Assembly (NCBI GenBank): GCA_024275955.1
Contig: JAJRYD010000042.1
Location: 1-18,606, forward strand
Direction of reading: 5' to 3'
DNA length: 18,606 bases
Source of the DNA: Nitrospirota bacterium
GTDB lineage: Bacteria > Nitrospinota_A > UBA7883 > JACRGQ01
How positions within the stretch are numbered: position 1 is the first letter of the stretch; each line of letters begins with the position of its first letter. The position numbers and the translations under genes are program-made. The notes under the pieces were generated by a model, which searched no databases, had not been told where the DNA came from, and saw only the letters and a program-made list of their open reading frames with translations. Below, one piece after another: positions 5,429-13,754 of the stretch.

Positions 5429-6745
5429 TTATATAATCGCCTTTAATCCTTCAATCGCTTCTTGCAGGTTAGCTGTTTCGCCGATTTTTTGCGTGAGGTA
5501 AGCATTGATAGCAGGTACTTTTTCAATCGCCTCATCCACTTCAGGGTTGGAGCCTTTTACATAGGCTCCTATTTTTATAAGCTCTTCCGCGTCTTTATAG
5601 ACGGCAAGAATCTTTTTTACTTTTTCCGACATCTCGATATGCTCAGGAGTAACGACATCGAGCATCACCCTGCTTATCGAATTTAAGATATCTATCGCTG
5701 GGTAATGCCCCTTTGCCGCCATCGCTCTTGAGAGAACTATATGTCCGTCCAATATAGCTCTCGACGCGTCGGAAATCGGCTCGCTTATATCGTCACCCTC
5801 CACAAGCACGGAGTAGATGCCTGTTATACTTCCGTCGCTTTCGTCCGAGGTGCCGGCCCTTTCTAGAAGCTTTGGTAAAAGCGCGAAAACCGAAGGAGTG
5901 TAGCCTTTCGTTGCCGGAGGCTCTCCCACTGAGAGTCCTATTTCCCTTTGCGCCATCGAAAAACGTGTAAGCGAATCTATCATCAAAAGCACATCTTTAC
6001 CTTTTTTGCGAAAATATTCTGCTATTGACGTTGCCGTATAGGCGGCGCGAAGCCTGACGAGCGGGGTGTTGTCCGATGTAGCAGTTACCAAGACGGCGCG
6101 CTTCATCCCCTCTTCTCCAAGATTCTTTTCGATAAACTCTCTAATCTCCCTTCCTCTCTCTCCGACAAAACCGATGACGATAACATCCGCATCGCTAGAC
6201 TTTGCCATCATCCCAAGAATGACAGACTTACCGACACCTGTTCCGGCGATTATGCCTATTCTCTGCCCGCGCCCAGCGGTCAGCAGGCCGTCTATCGCCC
6301 TTACCCCAAGGTCAAGCGGTTCGCTTATTCTTTTTCTAGTGACAGGGTTTATCGGGTCGGCGTATAGAGGCATTTCATCTTCGCAGTCGAGAGCACCTTT
6401 TCCGTCTATCGGGTTGCCTAGCCCATCCAGCACCCTGCCGAGAACGGAGTCGTCAACCTTTACGACCGATTTACTGGAAAGCGCCTCTATCCTACAGTTG
6501 GGGCCTATCCCAAGCGGGGTTGAGAGAGGCATCATAAGTATTCTGCCGTCACGAAAACCTACCACTTCGGCATCTATTGTTTTTTCGTCTCCGCGCGGAT
6601 ATATCCGGCAGATAGAGCCGATAGGGGCGTTTGGCCCGTCTCCTTCTATAACAAGACCGACTATCCGTACAACCTCTCCCACAGGCGTAACTTCGCGGGT
6701 AGCTGTTACAGCCGATTTGTATTTGAGAAAATCGACTTCTATCAT
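5429..6745 (-). CDS. fliI: Flagellum-specific ATP synthase FliI
   Basis: The 438-aa cytoplasmic ATPase energises unloading of type III export substrates. Seen: beta-barrel N-terminal domain; 'GLGNPIDGKG' (~109-117); Walker A 'AGTGVGKS' (167-174); 'FVGERGREIREF' with the expected catalytic glutamate; Walker B 'LLMIDSLTRF'; then 'REIGLSVGEPPATKGYTPSV', characteristic of FliI/type III ATPases rather than F1. Length is normal. It starts directly after the fliH stop codon. The C-terminus ends '...QKIGETANLQEAIEGLKAII'. No defects seen. Confidence 0.97.
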   Translation of the reverse strand: MIEVDFLKYKSAVTATREVTPVGEVVRIVGLVIEGDGPNAPIGSICRIYPRGDEKTIDAEVVGFRDGRILMMPLSTPLGIGPNCRIEALSSKSVVKVDDSVLGRVLDGLGNPIDGKGALDCEDEMPLYADPINPVTRKRISEPLDLGVRAIDGLLTAGRGQRIGIIAGTGVGKSVILGMMAKSSDADVIVIGFVGERGREIREFIEKNLGEEGMKRAVLVTATSDNTPLVRLRAAYTATSIAEYFRKKGKDVLLMIDSLTRFSMAQREIGLSVGEPPATKGYTPSVFALLPKLLERAGTSDESDGSITGIYSVLVEGDDISEPISDASRAILDGHIVLSRAMAAKGHYPAIDILNSISRVMLDVVTPEHIEMSEKVKKILAVYKDAEELIKIGAYVKGSNPEVDEAIEKVPAINAYLTQKIGETANLQEAIEGLKAII

Positions 6746-7537
6746 CTATAAAAGCACTTTCTGCTTAAAGTTCGCATAAATATCAAGTAGCCTGTTTTCG
6801 ACCGTTGCGTCCAGAATTCCTACATTCGTTTTTATAAAACAGCCTCCATCGGAAATAGATGTATCTTCCTCGAATTCTACTTTTTCGAGCGACTCTATTT
6901 TTTCTACCAGTTCAGAAGCGAGCTCTCTAGCGCTGACTATATCTCTGGGATTGAGCCGGATAGTTATTGTCTGCCGTGAATGTATCTCCTCGACAGACTT
7001 TCTGATAACATTTTTGATTATCTCTCTGTCCGACTGCACTTCCCTGCGGATTATTTCGGTGGCGGTAAGGATGATAATATCTATCATTTCTTTTTCAGAC
7101 TTTTCAAAAAATTCCATCCTAGTATTCATCAGCAACACTATGCTCTCGTTGAGCGATTCTATTACGGACTTCACTTCGCTAATTCCATCATCACGTCCCT
7201 GCCGAGATCCTTCGCTATACCCTTTTTCTCTTGCCTCTTTTTCGATTGACTCGACACGATTTTTAGCGTCGCCTATCATTTTTTCCACTTCGTCCGAAGT
7301 TTTCTTTAGTATCTCGTCGTGTTTGTAGCCTCCATGATATTCAAAATCGAAACCGCCAAGAACGAACGCCCTTTCTTCGATACTCTCGAACTCGCGCTTG
7401 AACGCGTTTTGGGCCTCTACCTTCTTATCTTTGCGTTGCTCTTCCTCTTCCGAAAAGGTTTCTAATTCAAATGAACGAAAAGATTCTCCCTTCGGCTCAA
7501 CAAAAACCCGTGAAAAGCGTTCACCCTTATTAGACAA
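6746..7537 (-). CDS. fliH: Flagellar assembly protein FliH
   Basis: The 263-aa protein has an acidic N-terminal region, a central helix with small-residue spacing ('EKGYSEGSRQGRDDGISEV', ~109-127) and a C-terminal domain homologous to the V/F-ATPase stator ('IDIIILTATEIIRREV', 'TITIRLNPRDI'). FliH dimers bind the FliI N-terminus, hold the ATPase near the C-ring through FliN and regulate hydrolysis. It overlaps the fliG stop by 8 nt and abuts fliI. It is slightly longer than the enterobacterial protein (~235 aa), mainly at the N-terminus. Confidence 0.9.
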   Translation of the reverse strand: MSNKGERFSRVFVEPKGESFRSFELETFSEEEEQRKDKKVEAQNAFKREFESIEERAFVLGGFDFEYHGGYKHDEILKKTSDEVEKMIGDAKNRVESIEKEAREKGYSEGSRQGRDDGISEVKSVIESLNESIVLLMNTRMEFFEKSEKEMIDIIILTATEIIRREVQSDREIIKNVIRKSVEEIHSRQTITIRLNPRDIVSARELASELVEKIESLEKVEFEEDTSISDGGCFIKTNVGILDATVENRLLDIYANFKQKVLL

Positions 7538-8555
7538 GTTCCTCGCCTCCGGCCGCCAGGACTATCTTGCCTTCCTCTTCGAGCTTCTTCACCGCGCGCA
7601 GTATGTTCTGCTGTGCCTTCTCTACGTCGGAAAGCTTTACAGGTCCCATTGCCGATAAATCTTCCGCCATCATCGTAGCGGCGCGTTTGGACATGTTCTG
7701 GAATACTTTTTCCTTTAGTCCTTCCGACGCGGTCTTTAGCGCGAGTGACAGATCCTCGTTGCCTACCTCTTTTAGCATCGTCTGCAAGCCTCTGTCGTCG
7801 AGACTTATAAGATCCTCGAATACGAACATCAGCTGTCTAATATTTGCCGCCAGCTCAGGGTTGTTCGATTCTATTTCCGAAAGGACAGAAACCTCTAGAT
7901 TGTGGTCGAGACCGTTTACAATCTCCGCCGCAGATTCGATACCGCCAAGCGCGCTTCCCTCAGTTGCGCCAGCGGCCTGAAACTCGGCCGCGAGAGAATG
8001 GTCGAGATCTTTTAAAACTCCAGGTCCTATTCTTTCCAGAGTCGCTATTCTAAATACAACTTCCGCCTGAAACCTCTCCGGCAAAAGCTTTAATATCTCT
8101 GCCGCCTGCGTACCTTCCAGATGGGAAAGGATTATCGCTATAGTTTGCGGATGCTCTCCTTTTAGGAATGCCGATAAAGTTTTTGGGTCTATTGTCCGCA
8201 CAGCTTCCAGCCCGCCGCTAAGCTCTTCAACAGCTCCAGGGCTGGTGATTTTGTTTAGTATGTCGGCAACCTTGTTCGGATCCATGCTCTTTTCAAGCAT
8301 CTTCTTCATATAGTCGCGTCCACCGCGAAGCATGCCGCCCTCGCCGCTTTCGAGCGACTCGAAAAACTCGCCGATAACCTGTTCCAGCTGTTCAGGAGCG
8401 ACAGTATCCATAAAAGACATATGATTACCAAGCTGACCTATCTCTTTTTCGTCGAGATGATCCATCACCTTCGATGCTATATCTTCTCCTATCGCCACCA
8501 TCAGCACCGCTACCTTCGCGGCACCGGTTAATGGAGCTACAGTTTTTCTAGCCAT
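7530..8555 (-). CDS. fliG: Flagellar motor switch protein FliG
   Basis: The 341-aa protein forms the upper C-ring, binds the FliF C-terminus and carries the torque-generating face. N-terminal 'LTGAAKVAVLMVAIGEDIAS'; middle-domain 'EHPQT' motif (134-138); C-terminal domain with 'MFVFEDLISLDDRGLQTML' (243-261) and the charged helix 'SKRAATMMAEDL'; conserved end 'VEKAQQNILRAVKKLEEEGK'. Length is typical. AAGGAGG precedes the ATG by 6 nt. The gene follows fliF by 12 nt. Confidence 0.97.
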   Translation of the reverse strand: MARKTVAPLTGAAKVAVLMVAIGEDIASKVMDHLDEKEIGQLGNHMSFMDTVAPEQLEQVIGEFFESLESGEGGMLRGGRDYMKKMLEKSMDPNKVADILNKITSPGAVEELSGGLEAVRTIDPKTLSAFLKGEHPQTIAIILSHLEGTQAAEILKLLPERFQAEVVFRIATLERIGPGVLKDLDHSLAAEFQAAGATEGSALGGIESAAEIVNGLDHNLEVSVLSEIESNNPELAANIRQLMFVFEDLISLDDRGLQTMLKEVGNEDLSLALKTASEGLKEKVFQNMSKRAATMMAEDLSAMGPVKLSDVEKAQQNILRAVKKLEEEGKIVLAAGGEELV

Positions 8556-8567
8556 TCCAAACCTCCT

Positions 8568-10169
8568 TTACTGCCTAGCCTTTAGCCACGACCTTATAAG
8601 GCTGGCCGCCTGCTCAGGATTGTCCGTTATAAGCTCTACCACTCGTTTGCGCATGTCGACTTTTTCTTCAGGCGCCTTAGAAAGATCGGCGAGTTCTTTT
8701 TCCATGTCGGCAAGAGTTCTAGGGAAAGTGCGGAGTTCTTCCATCTCTGCCGAAGGCCCCGCTACCATATTTAGAATAGGGCGAACAGCGAAGAAAATAA
8801 TCAACAGCCCGACAATAGCGAGCCCAGAGTACTCCACCATCGTTACCACGAACTCCCTGTCGGAAATAAGCGAGAGGCTTTCCACTCCTTCATCGATCAA
8901 CGAACTATCGAACCGCATACTCTCGATTGTAACAGTATCCTTCCGCCCCGCGTCAAATCCAATCGCAGACCGTACCAGTTTGTCTAAAGTCGCCTTATCG
9001 GTCTCCGAAATAGGCTGGAACCCACGGGTCGTCTTACCATCCTCATCTTTTCCTATCTTGTATTTTCCATCGACAAGAACCGCGACGGAAAGCTTTGTTA
9101 CCTGCGAAGTAGGTTCGACTATCGTTTGAATAGTTTTGTTTATTTCGTAATTTATTGTTTCGTTTATCTTATTAGAGTTTGCCGGTTTTGACATCCCTAT
9201 GTCATTTTTGGTAATTCCCGGCAGGTTGCTCTGCACTCCGGCAATACCAGAAGGAAGGGACGCGCCGGTGGTGTTCTCCTCCATCCTCTGTTCGCTACGA
9301 GCCACTTGGCTTGCTGGGTCAAAAATCTCCTGCGTACTTTGAACCTGCTTAAAGTTGATACTGGCGTTAATCCGTACCACAGCTTTGCCTATGCCTACGG
9401 TTCTTTCAATCATGGTGCGGAGGCGTTTCTCCAAGTCGGCTTCATACAGCCGTCTGTATTCGAGCTGTTTTACCGATAGACGATGGGAACTGCTATCCTC
9501 TTCCGGGCTGGAGAGGAGGTTGCCTCTCGTATCGGCAATCGTTATTCTGGTGCTGTTTAAACCTTCAACGGAGGAGGCAACAAGGTACGCGATAGAATCT
9601 ATCTGCTCTTGTCCTATCTGCTTGCCGCCGGAAAGCTTTAGAACAATCGAGGCGGTTGCCTTTGTCGAATCGCCTTCAAACAGGTTCCTGCGCGGAATAA
9701 CTATATGAACACGGGAAGACTTAACCGAACTCATAGCATTTATGGTGCGCTGAAGCTCGCCCTGCAACGCTCGGCGGTAGTTTAGGTTTTGGACAAACTC
9801 GGTCATACCGAAGGTAGACTTGTCGAACAGCTCAAAACCTACGCCGCCGCTTGAGGGAAGCCCCTCGCCGGCAAGTTCCAGCCTTAGCTGATACACATCT
9901 ACCTTAGAAACGGAGATTACCGAACCGGCTCTCTCCAGCTTGTAGGTTATATTCTTCTCTTTGAGTTTTTGGGTAATGGAAAGGGTATCCTCGCCGGAAA
10001 TGTTGCTGTAAAGAATAGAGTAATCTTCCCCCCTTGAGAGATAAGCTGTGACAAGTATGCCGACGACCATCAACATGCCTACAACGGCAATCGCTATTTT
10101 TTTCCCAAGAGGGAGTTCTTTGAATACTCCAAGAAAACTTTCCAGAGCCTCCCTAAACTGCTTAACCAT
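8568..10169 (-). CDS. fliF: Flagellar MS-ring protein FliF
   Basis: The 533-aa inner-membrane protein forms the MS ring, the base on which the rod and C-ring assemble. A first TM segment ('KIAIAVVGMLMVVGILVTAY', ~25-44), the ring-building motifs with 'ELAGEGLPSSGGVGFELFDK', 'NYRRALQGELQRTINAM' and 'SSRVHIVIPRRNLF', a second TM ('YSGLAIVGLLIIFFAVRPI', ~449-467), and a C-terminal FliG-binding tail 'EQAASLIRSWL'. AGGGAGG lies before the ATG. It follows flgC after 40 nt, where fliE would normally lie. Confidence 0.97.
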   Translation of the reverse strand: MVKQFREALESFLGVFKELPLGKKIAIAVVGMLMVVGILVTAYLSRGEDYSILYSNISGEDTLSITQKLKEKNITYKLERAGSVISVSKVDVYQLRLELAGEGLPSSGGVGFELFDKSTFGMTEFVQNLNYRRALQGELQRTINAMSSVKSSRVHIVIPRRNLFEGDSTKATASIVLKLSGGKQIGQEQIDSIAYLVASSVEGLNSTRITIADTRGNLLSSPEEDSSSHRLSVKQLEYRRLYEADLEKRLRTMIERTVGIGKAVVRINASINFKQVQSTQEIFDPASQVARSEQRMEENTTGASLPSGIAGVQSNLPGITKNDIGMSKPANSNKINETINYEINKTIQTIVEPTSQVTKLSVAVLVDGKYKIGKDEDGKTTRGFQPISETDKATLDKLVRSAIGFDAGRKDTVTIESMRFDSSLIDEGVESLSLISDREFVVTMVEYSGLAIVGLLIIFFAVRPILNMVAGPSAEMEELRTFPRTLADMEKELADLSKAPEEKVDMRKRVVELITDNPEQAASLIRSWLKARQ

Positions 10170-10209
10170 GATTCCTCCCTACCTTTTTCCAAAAACTATC
10201 TTCATAGCG

Positions 10210-10638
10210 TTACCTGTTACCCAAATCAATAGCCTTTTGAGCCATACTTTTTACAGTGTTAATAACCGCCGCGTTCGCCTCGTACGACCTAGTGGCAGAA
10301 AGCATATCAACCATCTCCTGCATCATATTTACGTTAGGCATAGATACGTTCCCGCTCTCATCTGCGTCTGGGTGGGATGGATCGTACACTTTTCTAAACT
10401 CACTTTGGTCTTCTTTAACTTCGATAACTTTAGGCGCCCCGACTTGGCTGTCCAAGACAGATTTAAACTGATTAGCAAGAGGCTCTACGCCGACAATTAC
10501 CTGTTTTCTGCGGTATGGACCGCCTTCAGGGGTTCTTGTAGTATTAATATTCGCAAGGTTGCTCGATACCGCGTTCATTCTTGCCCGTTGGACACTAAGC
10601 CCAGCGGAGCTTACTTTCATTGCATTCAATAAATCCAT
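10210..10638 (-). CDS. flgC: Flagellar basal-body proximal rod protein FlgC
   Basis: The 142-aa rod protein has the N-terminal 'VQRARMNAVSSNLANINTTR' rod/hook signature, the FlgC-specific 'TPEGGPYRRKQVIV' and C-terminal 'NMMQEMVDMLSATRSYEANA'. With FlgB, FlgF and FliE it forms the proximal rod. It is exported by the type III apparatus without a cleaved signal. AGGAG overlaps the flgB stop codon. Full length. Confidence 0.96.
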   Translation of the reverse strand: MDLLNAMKVSSAGLSVQRARMNAVSSNLANINTTRTPEGGPYRRKQVIVGVEPLANQFKSVLDSQVGAPKVIEVKEDQSEFRKVYDPSHPDADESGNVSMPNVNMMQEMVDMLSATRSYEANAAVINTVKSMAQKAIDLGNR

Positions 10639-10648
10639 CTTCTATCTC

Positions 10649-11074
10649 CTATTTGACTCTTAATGAAATCGCACTATTGAGCCTACCTAGCTCTTTTCCG
10701 GCAATAGTGGTGTATATAGAATATTTAATGTTGAGGTCGGCAAGTGATGTAATCTCCTTATCCAAGTCAACGCTATTGCCGTCAAGCTTCTCGGCTGTCG
10801 CTCTTCTACTCTCAATAGCCCTAACTTTTGCGATATCGGTTACAGGCAGGTGACGCAGGTCTGTTTTAGCCATTCCGCCAGCCCCAACGCTTAGATTCTC
10901 TCCAGAGCTGATAGCCTTCGCCATTTCCCCTTCAAACTCCAGCTTTCGCGCCTTAAAGCCTGGAGTATCGGCATTCGCTATATTTGACGAAGATATACGG
11001 GTAGCGCGGGAAACGAAATCAAGACTCTTTTCCGCCAAACTCAAACCGGAACTCCCAAGACCAAAAATATCCAT
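10649..11074 (-). CDS. flgB: Flagellar basal-body rod protein FlgB
   Basis: The 141-aa protein shows 'LDFVSRATRISSSNIANADT' followed by 'PGFKARKLEFEGEMA', the FlgB N-terminal rod domain, and C-terminal 'ADLNIKYSIYTTIAGKELGR'. FlgB is the innermost proximal rod subunit contacting FliE and FliF. First gene of the minus-strand flagellar operon, preceded by GAAGGAG and a sigma-54-type promoter 40-60 nt upstream. Full length. Confidence 0.96.
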   Translation of the reverse strand: MDIFGLGSSGLSLAEKSLDFVSRATRISSSNIANADTPGFKARKLEFEGEMAKAISSGENLSVGAGGMAKTDLRHLPVTDIAKVRAIESRRATAEKLDGNSVDLDKEITSLADLNIKYSIYTTIAGKELGRLNSAISLRVK

Positions 11075-11116
11075 ACCGTCAAAACTCCTTCATTACTTTT
11101 TTCTTCTCACTAAATA

Positions 11117-11133
11117 AGCAATCGTCATGCCTA
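11117..11133 (-). promoter_or_regulatory. Sigma-54 promoter for the flgB operon
   Basis: On the minus strand AGGCATGACGATTGCT fits TGGCACN5TTGCW with GG at -24 and GC at -12 separated by exactly 10 nt. Two bases differ from consensus. It lies 43 nt upstream of flgB, with a start of transcription expected near 11106. Confidence 0.6.
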
Positions 11134-11484
11134 AACTCTTTAACGGGAAACACCTAACAATTCAATTAGCTATAATAGTCATTCCGGCTGTTCCCAAAGC
11201 TTCCCTTATCAACATCTGTCAAATTTTCCACCGATTCTCAGAAATCAGCTCTACTAGGTGAAAAATGTGTGCCAAACAGAGGTGAAAGAGGACTCGGAAT
11301 CTGCGAAAGAAACCGCATCTAGAGAGAAAATCTGATATGCAGTTCAAATAATTTCCCAAAAAGGGAAAATCTGCTTTAAAAAGTGGAAAAAAATGCCCTC
11401 CGGGGAAGAATTTTCCCTTATTAAATATGTAAAACAAAGGTCAACTACTAGGGTAACTGCTTGTTTTTAAAGGTATTTCTATAT
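11134..11484. other. Shared upstream control region of two divergent flagellar operons
   Basis: No gene is supported. Sequence is AT-rich with recurring GGGAAAAT/TTTTCCC tracts (for example TTTCCC-AAAAA-GGGAAA near 11352-11368) and two AGGTGAAA copies. With sigma-54 promoters at both edges this is the natural place for enhancer sites of an NtrC-type flagellar activator, but I cannot assign a known motif. Confidence 0.4.
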
Positions 11485-11500
11485 TGGCACGGCCGTTGCT
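11485..11500 (+). promoter_or_regulatory. Sigma-54 promoter for fliK-flgD-flgE
   Basis: TGGCAC-GGCCG-TTGCT matches the -24/-12 consensus at every defined position. It lies 45 nt upstream of fliK, so transcription should start near 11511 and depend on RpoN plus an activator. Confidence 0.88.
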
Positions 11501-11544
11501 CCATACACCGACAGAATGAGAAAAAACTTTAGAGGAAATTTAAG

Positions 11545-13011
11545 ATGAACGCTGTCGATTTAGATATAGCTTTTGATATTCAAGCTACCGCTAACCAGCA
11601 ACCGAGGTTAAAAGATAACAGAGAGGCCGAAAGCCGCTTTCAAAATATTCTGGATAACTCTATTAACTTAGAAAATGACGAAGCCTATAACGAGCCAAAA
11701 CCTGAAAAAGCCGAAACTCCGCTGGCTAAAGAACCTGCCGAACCAAAAGATGGAACAATCAAGCCGATAGAAACCGCTACTCCGGTCTCTAACGAGGCTG
11801 AGGAAAGCGAGGAGCTGTCCGGCTTTATGGTAGTTCCTATGGCAGATATGATTGCGAAACTTGGGCTTGACGAAGAGCAGGTCGAAATGCTCGCGGAGAT
11901 GCTCAATATCACCGTTGATGAGCTAAGAGAGCTTAAGATAGAAATCAACCTCGATGCTATCAAAAAGCTCCAAAACGTCTATAACCCGGATAACGGGAAA
12001 AACCCGACCGCGAACCTCCTTCCAAAAGCAGGAAACATCTTTAACGCGGTGCTTAAAGACGGAACAAAAGTCGACTTTACCGCCCTTCTAGGCCTTAACG
12101 CGGAGGAAACCCTTCCTGCTGACGCAAATGAAATTGTTGAAAAGATCGCCAAGGTTCTAGGTATCAGCAAAGAGCAGGCCGAGATAATGGCGAAGGAACT
12201 AAAGCTGGATAAAGTCGAAGTAAAAGCAGTCGAGAAAACCGGCGCGGAAAAAATCGCCGCTGTTGGGGATGAAAATAAAAGTGAAGGACCATTCTTAAGA
12301 AAAGATGCCGCTAGGGCAAAGGTAACAAACGAATCTTCGGGCAAGGCTGTTGACGAGACAGCCAAGGAAGATAGCTTTGAAGCGACCGCGGAAAAAGCAA
12401 CCGGAAAAATGGAAACCGGCATTACCGAACCGGCAAAAAGCGAAGCTGTAAGAACAGTGGTTACAAAAATTGAATCAACCGAAAATACTATCGTACGGCC
12501 TGTTTCTCAAAACTCCACCGAATTTGAGACCAAAATAAAGGAGATTAAAGAAGTCCGGCATGCCGCGAGCGAGACGAGTACCAAGATAATGAACCAGATA
12601 GTCGAGAAAGCGAGAATCCTCTCCTTCCCCGAGCATACGGAGGCAAGGCTCGTGCTAAACCCGAAACAGCTTGGGACTATCGACATAAAGATAATGGTTC
12701 ACGACGCTCAGGTTAGAGGCCAGATAGTGGTAGAAAACCCGCAGATAAAACAGATTGTGGAGCAGAATATCGACCAGCTCAAATCAGCGATGGCGGGCCA
12801 GGGAATAGAGCTACATGAAATAAACGTAGAGGTCGGTAGCAAAGAAACAAGACAGGGTGGTAACGAAATGGGTGACGAGGGTGCCAGACAGTTTGCCGAT
12901 TCCAATTCTTTGACGCAAAGCGAAGAAGAGATGGGCAAGGCGAACAGGGCAATCGAAGTGGAAAACATGAGGAAGGCCGCGAGTAACTCGATAGTTTACT
13001 TAAAGGTCTAG
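11545..13011 (+). CDS. fliK: Flagellar hook-length control protein FliK
   Basis: The 488-aa protein has a long, low-complexity, Glu/Lys/Ala-rich N-terminal part and a conserved C-terminal domain (~355-430) with 'EARLVLNPKQLGTIDIKI' and 'QGIELHEINVEV', the Flg_hook/FliK domain that switches export specificity through FlhB. The N-terminal region acts as the ruler. Two unusual CUE-like helical repeats are visible: 'LGLDEEQVEMLAEMLNITVD' and later 'LGISKEQAEIMAKELKLDK'. AGAGGAA precedes the ATG. First gene of the plus-strand operon. Confidence 0.92.
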   Translation: MNAVDLDIAFDIQATANQQPRLKDNREAESRFQNILDNSINLENDEAYNEPKPEKAETPLAKEPAEPKDGTIKPIETATPVSNEAEESEELSGFMVVPMADMIAKLGLDEEQVEMLAEMLNITVDELRELKIEINLDAIKKLQNVYNPDNGKNPTANLLPKAGNIFNAVLKDGTKVDFTALLGLNAEETLPADANEIVEKIAKVLGISKEQAEIMAKELKLDKVEVKAVEKTGAEKIAAVGDENKSEGPFLRKDAARAKVTNESSGKAVDETAKEDSFEATAEKATGKMETGITEPAKSEAVRTVVTKIESTENTIVRPVSQNSTEFETKIKEIKEVRHAASETSTKIMNQIVEKARILSFPEHTEARLVLNPKQLGTIDIKIMVHDAQVRGQIVVENPQIKQIVEQNIDQLKSAMAGQGIELHEINVEVGSKETRQGGNEMGDEGARQFADSNSLTQSEEEMGKANRAIEVENMRKAASNSIVYLKV

Positions 13012-13023
13012 GAGGTAACAAAA

Positions 13024-13710
13024 ATGAACGTAGGACAGGTAACACAAACAGCCAATTATTCATCGTCCGAATCTGCTAAGACTAAATCAGACTCGATGGG
13101 TAAAGACCAATTTCTCACAATGCTTATAACCCAGCTTAAAAACCAAGACCCGCTATCCCCTATGGAGAATGCGGAGTTCACATCGCAGATGGCGCAATTC
13201 AGTAGCTTGGAACAGCTATTCAGCGTAAATGAAAATCTTGTCGGCTTACAGCACCTCAGCAATTCAATGAACAATACGCAAGCCCTCAACCTTATAGGCA
13301 AAGAGATAGAAGCAGATGGAGACCTTATAAGCGTCGGCGACGGAACAGCTTCCAGTATCTCTTTTATACTGCCGGAAGCGGCGGCCGAAGTGCGGATAAA
13401 CATAAAAGATAAAGGTGGCCAGACTGTTAAAAGCATCTCGCTTTCCGGCATGACCAAAGGACCGCATGAGATCAGCTGGGACGCTAAAAACAACAGGGGC
13501 GGCGAAGTTGCCGCCGGGCTCTACACTTACAGCGTTAGCGCGTCCAGCTACACCGGAGACGAACTCAAAGCCGATACCTTTATGAGAGGAACGGTTGACG
13601 CTGTATCGGTAGATGGCAATATCACATACCTCCATGTTGGAGAGAAGGAAGTGATGTTAAGCGAAGTAACTAAAATTCTACAGGCGCCAAAAACTGGAGG
13701 ATTGAAATAA
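13024..13710 (+). CDS. flgD: Flagellar hook capping protein FlgD
   Basis: The 228-aa scaffold caps the growing hook and guides FlgE polymerisation. The N-terminal export/cap motif 'KDQFLTMLITQLKNQDPLSP' is followed by 'MENAEFTSQMAQFSSLEQL', both diagnostic. The rest is the FlgD Ig-like/Tudor region with 'GPHEISWDAKNNRGGEVAAG' and 'LYTYSV'. AGGAGGT sits 8 nt before the ATG, just after the fliK stop. Length is normal. Confidence 0.96.
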   Translation: MNVGQVTQTANYSSSESAKTKSDSMGKDQFLTMLITQLKNQDPLSPMENAEFTSQMAQFSSLEQLFSVNENLVGLQHLSNSMNNTQALNLIGKEIEADGDLISVGDGTASSISFILPEAAAEVRINIKDKGGQTVKSISLSGMTKGPHEISWDAKNNRGGEVAAGLYTYSVSASSYTGDELKADTFMRGTVDAVSVDGNITYLHVGEKEVMLSEVTKILQAPKTGGLK

Positions 13711-13754
13711 TGAAACGGGTGAATAGGGAAAGTTTTAAAGGAGGTTCCAAATGA
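13710..13754 (+). CDS. Possible 14-codon coupling ORF between flgD and flgE
   Basis: The flgD stop and this ATG overlap as TAATG, and this stop overlaps the flgE ATG as ATGA. The peptide would be MKRVNRESFKGGSK. GGAGG lies 9 nt before its ATG, and it encodes the flgE Shine-Dalgarno (AAAGGAGGT) in its 3' half. Perfect packing suggests translational coupling, but at this length chance is possible. Some bacteria place a ~100-aa flagellar operon protein here; no such protein is present. Confidence 0.3.
   Translation: MKRVNRESFKGGSK

Noticed and set aside
6066-6779. Plus-strand 237-codon open frame
   Set aside because: Lies wholly antisense to fliI (and the fliH end), is Ser/Pro/Thr-rich and has no ribosome binding site or family pattern.
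11219-11437. Minus-strand 72-codon frame in the flagellar control region
   Set aside because: Phe-rich composition from A/T tracts, no Shine-Dalgarno, no recognisable domain; the region is better explained as regulatory DNA.
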